DNA from: CAIQQQ01 sp037445025
GTDB lineage: Bacteria; Pseudomonadota; Alphaproteobacteria; Acetobacterales; Acetobacteraceae
NCBI GenBank assembly: GCA_037445025.1
Contig: JBBILI010000030.1
Location: 7,671 to 71,670 of the forward strand
Direction of reading: 5' to 3'
DNA length: 64,000 bases
This document shows, piece after piece, positions 60,503-64,000 of this stretch. The position numbers were made by a program, and so were the translations under genes. The notes under the pieces were generated by a model. The model made no database searches, was not told the origin of the DNA, and saw nothing but the letters and a program-made list of their open reading frames with translations. Position 1 is the stretch's first letter; every line of letters starts with the position of its first letter.

Positions 60503-61343
60503 CGCGCAGCGCGTCGGCCAGCGAATGCTGCGCCGAACCCGGCTTCAGCGGCTGCGGCTGGCTGGCGGACGGCGCCCACCCCGTCAGCATCGCCAGGCGC
60601 AAGGTGACGTGCACCCGCCCCTCCGCTTCGGGCAGCCGTGCCAAGGCCGCGGGGAACAGCGCACGCGGCGGAATGACGCGGCTGCGCTCGGCCACCGCGT
60701 TGGCCTCGCCGGCCTGGCGCAGATCCTGCAACAGCGCAAACGGCATGGCATAGGCCAGGCTGATCACCTCCAGATCCGCCACCGGCAGCGCGAACCCGGC
60801 CCGCTGCAGCAAGGCGGCGCCGTCGCGCAGGTCAGGGAACGGGGCCACGCGCGGGGCGGCGCCACCGGTCAGCTCCGCCTCCGCCGCCGTCAACGCCTCG
60901 CGCAGCTCCTGCAGCGTGCCCAGCGCGGGCAGGCTTGCCAGAAACAGCCCGTCAGGCTGCAAGGCCCAGCGCAGCTGGATCAGCGCGCCCGGCAGATCGT
61001 TCACCCCATGCAGCGACAGGTTGGCCACCACCAGATCAAAGCTCGCCGGCGCGAAAGGCAGCCGCTCCTCATCCGCCACCACGCCCACCCCGCCGGAACG
61101 CCGCACCATCGCGCGCGACAGATCGCTCGACACGGTGTGGATGCCGCGCGCCCGCAGCAGCGGCGCGATCACCCCGCGGCCGCCCACATCCAGCGCGTGG
61201 GTGAACCGGCGTGTGGTGTCGTCCAGCCGGTCCAGCAGGCGCTCGGCCACCTCGCCCAGCACCGGCGCCACCCGGTCCACGGTGGCGGCGGCACGGTCGC
61301 GCTGGCGGCGCAGGGCAGGGCGGTCGAAGATGATCGGGGTCAT
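60489..61343 (-). CDS. Class I SAM-dependent methyltransferase (BioC/NDUFAF5-like)
   Basis: A 284-residue methyltransferase. It starts TPIIFDRPALRRQRDRAAA, the usual opening of alphaproteobacterial relatives of NDUFAF5/BioC. The SAM motif is ALDVGGRGVIAPLL, where the normal GxGxG is GGRG, followed by VVADEERLPFAPASFDLVVA and NLSLHGVNDLPGAL. It may act in complex I assembly or biotin synthesis; neither is certain. It is divergent from comF. Confidence 0.85.
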   Translation of the reverse strand: MTPIIFDRPALRRQRDRAAATVDRVAPVLGEVAERLLDRLDDTTRRFTHALDVGGRGVIAPLLRARGIHTVSSDLSRAMVRRSGGVGVVADEERLPFAPASFDLVVANLSLHGVNDLPGALIQLRWALQPDGLFLASLPALGTLQELREALTAAEAELTGGAAPRVAPFPDLRDGAALLQRAGFALPVADLEVISLAYAMPFALLQDLRQAGEANAVAERSRVIPPRALFPAALARLPEAEGRVHVTLRLAMLTGWAPSASQPQPLKPGSAQHSLADALRATRP

Positions 61344-61405
61344 GAACGCCGATGTGACGCGGGATTGCCTTGGTGCCAAGCCTTTCCCGCCGTTACCTTC
61401 GCCCC

Positions 61406-62182
61406 ATGGTCGCAGCCATGCCTCTCCCCGCGCTCTGGCAGCACACGAGACGCCTCGCACGCTGGGCGCTCGACACGCTGCTGCCGCCGCAATGCCTCAC
61501 CTGCGACGCGCCGGTGCCGGATCCCGGCCTGTTCTGCCCCAACTGCTTCAACGCCACGCAGTTCATCTCCGAGCCCTGCTGCCGCCTGTGCGGAACCCCC
61601 TTCACCTTCGCCCTGGAAGGCGGGCCGGACCGGCTGTGCCCGCAATGCCGCGAGAATCCGCCGCCCTGGCGCCAGGCGCGCGCCGCCATGGCCTACGACG
61701 CGCAGAGCCGCCGCACCATCCTGCCGCTGAAATACGCCGATCGCACCGAACTCGCCCCCGCCCTCGCGCGGCTCATGGTCCGCGCCGCTCCCGCCCTGCT
61801 CGAACATGCCGACCTCCTGGTGCCGGTGCCGATGCACCGCACCCGCCTGCGCCGCCGCCGCTACAACCAGGCCGCCCTGCTGGCCCGCGCCGTCGCCCGC
61901 ATCACTCACATCCCCACCTGCCTCGACGCGCTGGCCCGTGTGCGCGCCACCAGCCCGCTCGAGCACCTCTCCGCCGACGCCCGCGCCGCCACGGTGGCGA
62001 ACGCCTTCCACGTCACCCCCCAGGGCCGCCACCGCCTGCCCGGGCAACACGTGGTGCTGATCGACGATGTGCTGACCTCCGGTGCCACCGCCGCCGCCTG
62101 CACGCTGGCCCTGCACCAGGCCGGTGCCGCCAGCGTCGACATTCTCGTGGCCGCCCGCGTGCCTGATCCGCGCAATGGGTAA
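61406..62182 (+). CDS. comF: ComF family protein (phosphoribosyltransferase-like)
   Basis: A 258-residue protein with N-terminal zinc-binding cysteine pairs (CLTCDAPVP, LFCPNCF, CCRLCGTPF, LCPQC), then YDAQSRRTILPLKYADR, LLVPVPMHRTRLRRRRYNQA and the PRPP loop VVLIDDVLTSGAT. ComF is needed for DNA uptake in competent species and may have a wider role in DNA repair. An alternative start is Met5 (61418). Confidence 0.94.
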   Translation: MVAAMPLPALWQHTRRLARWALDTLLPPQCLTCDAPVPDPGLFCPNCFNATQFISEPCCRLCGTPFTFALEGGPDRLCPQCRENPPPWRQARAAMAYDAQSRRTILPLKYADRTELAPALARLMVRAAPALLEHADLLVPVPMHRTRLRRRRYNQAALLARAVARITHIPTCLDALARVRATSPLEHLSADARAATVANAFHVTPQGRHRLPGQHVVLIDDVLTSGATAAACTLALHQAGAASVDILVAARVPDPRNG

Positions 62183-62256
62183 GCGCTGTTGCCGTTTCGC
62201 CACTTGCACTGCAGCCCCACAGGCCCAACCCTTACCGATCTGACAGGAGCGCGTGC

Positions 62257-62511
62257 ATGCCCGAGATCGAGATCTACACCCAGGACTGGTGCCCGTACTG
62301 CGTGCGCGCCAAAACACTGCTCGCCAAAAAGGGCGTGACGTTCCGCGAGATCGATGCCCCCGGCGGCTCGCCCGCGCGGGCGGAATCGCAGCAGCGCTCC
62401 GGCCGCACCAGCGTGCCGCAGATCTTCATCGGCGGCACGCATATCGGCGGCTGCGACGATCTGATGGCGCTCGACCGCGCCGGCAAGCTGGATGCATTGA
62501 TCGCGGCATGA
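62257..62511 (+). CDS. grxC: Glutaredoxin 3
   Basis: An 84-residue dithiol glutaredoxin with active site CPYC (Cys12, Cys15), the SVPQIFIGGTHIGGCDDL glutathione-binding region and family-typical length. It reduces protein disulfides and mixed disulfides. The stop overlaps the DUF1178 start (ATGA), a common pair with comF upstream in alphaproteobacteria. Confidence 0.97.
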   Translation: MPEIEIYTQDWCPYCVRAKTLLAKKGVTFREIDAPGGSPARAESQQRSGRTSVPQIFIGGTHIGGCDDLMALDRAGKLDALIAA

Positions 62512-62957
62512 TCCATTACGCGCTTCACTGCAGCCAGGACCACAGCTTCGATGGCTGGTTCCCAGGCTCCGCCGCCTTCGAGAAGCAGGCCAAGCGCGGT
62601 CTGCTGGAATGCCCGGTCTGTGGCGACAAGTCCATCGAACGCGGCCTTATGGCGCCGGCTGTCCCCCGCAAGGGCAACGCGACGAAAGCCAGACCCCAAC
62701 CCGATCAGGCCGTGGCCCTGCCGCCCGAACGGCTGCCGGACGGTGTCCGCGCGGCCCTGCAGAAGCTGCGCGCCGAGGTGGAGAAGCACTGCGATTACGT
62801 CGGCCCCGCTTTCGCCGACGAAGCCCGCCGCATCCACAACGGCGAGGCCGATGTGCGGGGGATCTACGGCGAAACCACCCCGGAAGAGGCCGAGGCGCTG
62901 GCCGACGATGGCATTCAGGTCGCGCGGATTCCTTGGGTGCCGCGGGCGGATGGGTAA
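62508..62957 (+). CDS. DUF1178 family protein
   Basis: A 149-residue protein opening MIHYALHCSQDHSFDGWFPG, then a zinc-ribbon-like CPVCGDKSIERGLMAPAV, and a C-terminal helical part ending ALADDGIQVARIPWVPRADG. The family is conserved in alphaproteobacteria downstream of grxC; function unknown. The gene ends at composite element copy 6. Confidence 0.92.
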   Translation: MIHYALHCSQDHSFDGWFPGSAAFEKQAKRGLLECPVCGDKSIERGLMAPAVPRKGNATKARPQPDQAVALPPERLPDGVRAALQKLRAEVEKHCDYVGPAFADEARRIHNGEADVRGIYGETTPEEAEALADDGIQVARIPWVPRADG

Positions 62958-63084
62958 GAAAGCACTTCTTTTCTGAAGAAAAGAAGCAAAAGACTTTCAT
63001 TCGTTGGGGCGGACCCTTCCGGACAGATAAAACCAAACGGATAAAAGTTTTTTGGTTCTTTTTTTCAAAAAAGAACCTCTGGCT
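62957..63084. repeat. Composite paired-hairpin element, copy 6 (type B left, type A right)
   Basis: After TAA comes GAAAGCACTTCTTTTCTG with arm AGAAAAGAAG, then CAAAAGACTTTCAT, a core with CCTTCCGGA, then GATAAAAGTTTTTTGG and the A hairpin GGTTCTTTTTTT/AAAAAAGAACC. It sits between convergent genes; the A end is next to the ubiG stop. Confidence 0.85.
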
Positions 63085-63087
63085 TTC

Positions 63088-63804
63088 TTAAATTCGTCGC
63101 GCCGCCATCACATAATTGACCTCCATGCTGCCCCCAACACGCCACGTGCCGGCCAGCGGCGCGAAATTCAACCCGCTCACATCCTGCACCAGCAGCCCCA
63201 CCCGCCGCAGCATCCCCGCCAGTTCCGCCGGCGTGATGAACTGCGCCCACGCATGCGTCCCCGCCGGCAGCAGCCGCAGCACATATTCCGCCCCCAGCTT
63301 CGCCACCACCCAGGACCGCCGCGTGCGGTTCAACGTCGACAGGCACAGAACCCCCCCCCGCTCCAGCATCCCCGCCAGCACCGCCAGAAACGCAGCCGGA
63401 TCCGCCACATGCTCGATCACCTCCAACGACGTGATCGCCTCATACCGCTCCCCCGCCGCCGCCAAGGCCTCCGCCGACGTGTGCCGATACACCAGGTCCA
63501 GCCCCTGGCCCTGCGCATGCGCCCGCGCCGCCGCAATCACCTCCGGCGCCGCATCGATCCCCGTCACGTCATGCCCCAGCCGCGCCAACGCCTCCGCCGC
63601 CAGGCCCCCGCCACACCCCACATCCAACAAACGAACCGGCCGCCCCACCCCACGCCGAACCTGCCCATCCACCCAAGCCACCCGCGCCGGATTCATCGCA
63701 TGCAACGGCGCCATCGGCCCACGCCGATCCCACCACCGCCCCGCCAACCCATCAAACAAAGCCACTTCCGCCGAAACGATACTGCCACCCGATGCGTCAA
63801 CCAT
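63088..63804 (-). CDS. ubiG: Bifunctional 2-polyprenyl-6-hydroxyphenol / 3-demethylubiquinol O-methyltransferase
   Basis: A 238-residue SAM methyltransferase of ubiquinone synthesis. UbiG features are FDGLAGRWWDRRGPMAPLH and MNPARVAWV at the N-terminus, SAM motif RLLDVGCGGGLAAEALAR, and ITSLEVIEHVADPAAFL; then STLNRTRRSWVVAKLGAEYV. The start at ATG 63802-63804 is preceded by GAGGA; longer frames run through the repeat region upstream. Confidence 0.96.
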   Translation of the reverse strand: MVDASGGSIVSAEVALFDGLAGRWWDRRGPMAPLHAMNPARVAWVDGQVRRGVGRPVRLLDVGCGGGLAAEALARLGHDVTGIDAAPEVIAAARAHAQGQGLDLVYRHTSAEALAAAGERYEAITSLEVIEHVADPAAFLAVLAGMLERGGVLCLSTLNRTRRSWVVAKLGAEYVLRLLPAGTHAWAQFITPAELAGMLRRVGLLVQDVSGLNFAPLAGTWRVGGSMEVNYVMAARRI

Positions 63805-63837
63805 GCTGTCCTCGTTGTGTGCGGGGAGGGGGCGCAA

Positions 63838-63896
63838 GCAAGGCGGGGGGCGTTGCCCCCTCGACCCCCACCAGGGGCCGAGCCCCTGGACCTCAT
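63838..63896. repeat. Two GC-rich hairpins upstream of ubiG
   Basis: GGGGGCGTTGCCCCC and, 12 bases on, CCAGGGGCCGAGCCCCTGG. Both are self-complementary. Adjacent hairpins of this style are common dispersed intergenic repeats in GC-rich proteobacteria. Their place before the ubiG start argues against a terminator for that gene. Confidence 0.65.
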
Positions 63897-63908
63897 CAAT
63901 TAAAGCAT

Positions 63909-63980
63909 GTTGGTCTTTGAGGAGGGGGGACCCGCGGGTCGAACGGCTCCACGTGTCAGCCCCCCTCCTCAAAGACCAAC
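63909..63980. repeat. Perfect 21-bp inverted repeat with 30-base loop at the right edge
   Basis: The left arm 63909-63929 starts GTTGGTCTTTGAGG and ends in G6; the right arm 63960-63980 is its exact complement and ends CTCAAAGACCAAC. The loop contains ACCCGCGGGT. It may be a terminator for a gene beyond the window or the paired ends of a tiny mobile palindrome. Nothing else is seen between ubiG and the window end. Confidence 0.85.
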
Positions 63981-64000
63981 GTTCTTAACGAATGGTGTCC

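Overview
The window is GC-rich bacterial chromosome, densely coded, and reads as an alphaproteobacterium. FlbT, a MucR/Ros-family regulator, a ChpT-like histidine phosphotransferase, the thrB-rnhA pair and a fbcF-cytB-cytC1 operon all point that way. Within the class, the style of the AT-rich paired hairpins placed after stop codons and the gene content suggest Acetobacteraceae. That family-level placement is inference; no rRNA gene is present to confirm it.

Layout. 1-2.3 kb: end of an ABC importer ATPase, a class II cytochrome c, a LOG-family enzyme, tRNA-Pro(CGG), and behind the tRNA an IS21-like end fragment next to one CRISPR-repeat-like palindrome. 2.3-8.9 kb: flbT, apt, an uncharacterised ATP-grasp protein, the transglutaminase plus circularly permuted ATP-grasp/alpha-E pair, and mucR. 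9-13.7 kb: a catabolic run (intradiol dioxygenase, SDR, beta-keto acid cleavage enzyme, alcohol dehydrogenase-like oxidoreductase, NMT1-type binding protein). 13.8-22.8 kb: a complete tripartite RND pump with two different permeases. 22.9-30.1 kb: a CitE-like lyase and MaoC hydratase, divergent from a branched-chain amino acid type ABC importer with two tandem binding proteins. 30.2-33.1 kb: a Thr/Ala-rich His-tract protein, a 569-base gene-poor leader with a perfect 23-bp inverted repeat and two small ORFs, then an NRAMP-related transporter with altered metal-site motifs.

33.3-37.4 kb: a metallophosphoesterase, cupredoxin, ECF sigma and zinc anti-sigma operon, then an MlrC-like metalloprotein. 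37.5-45.1 kb: a lipoprotein, thrB, rnhA, a dienelactone hydrolase-like gene, CoA-transferases of two families and a heme-dependent N-demethylase-family gene. 45.1-45.9 kb: a REP-associated tyrosine transposase (RAYT) flanked by GTAG-headed palindromes. 45.9-52.7 kb: a second dienelactone hydrolase, hemF, the cytochrome bc1 operon, mtnP and a D-threonine aldolase-like gene. 52.7-59.2 kb: a chemotaxis operon (cheA-REC, cheW, cheY, cheB, cheR on the minus strand) with chpT upstream. 59.2-64 kb: a DUF3553 gene, moaA, a methyltransferase, comF, grxC, a DUF1178 gene, ubiG, and a strong palindrome at the right edge.

The least explained signals are repeats. Six copies of a directional, about 110-130 bp composite element lie between genes. 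Each pairs one pure A/T hairpin end (type A) with one CTTCAG/CTGAAG-loop hairpin end (type B), in either orientation, and each abuts at least one stop codon. A separate GTAG-headed REP family occurs beside the RAYT gene and again at 13.7 kb, where the tetranucleotide provides the stop codon of an RND permease. Most genes are otherwise ordinary housekeeping or accessory metabolism, and no CRISPR array, prophage or complete insertion sequence is visible.
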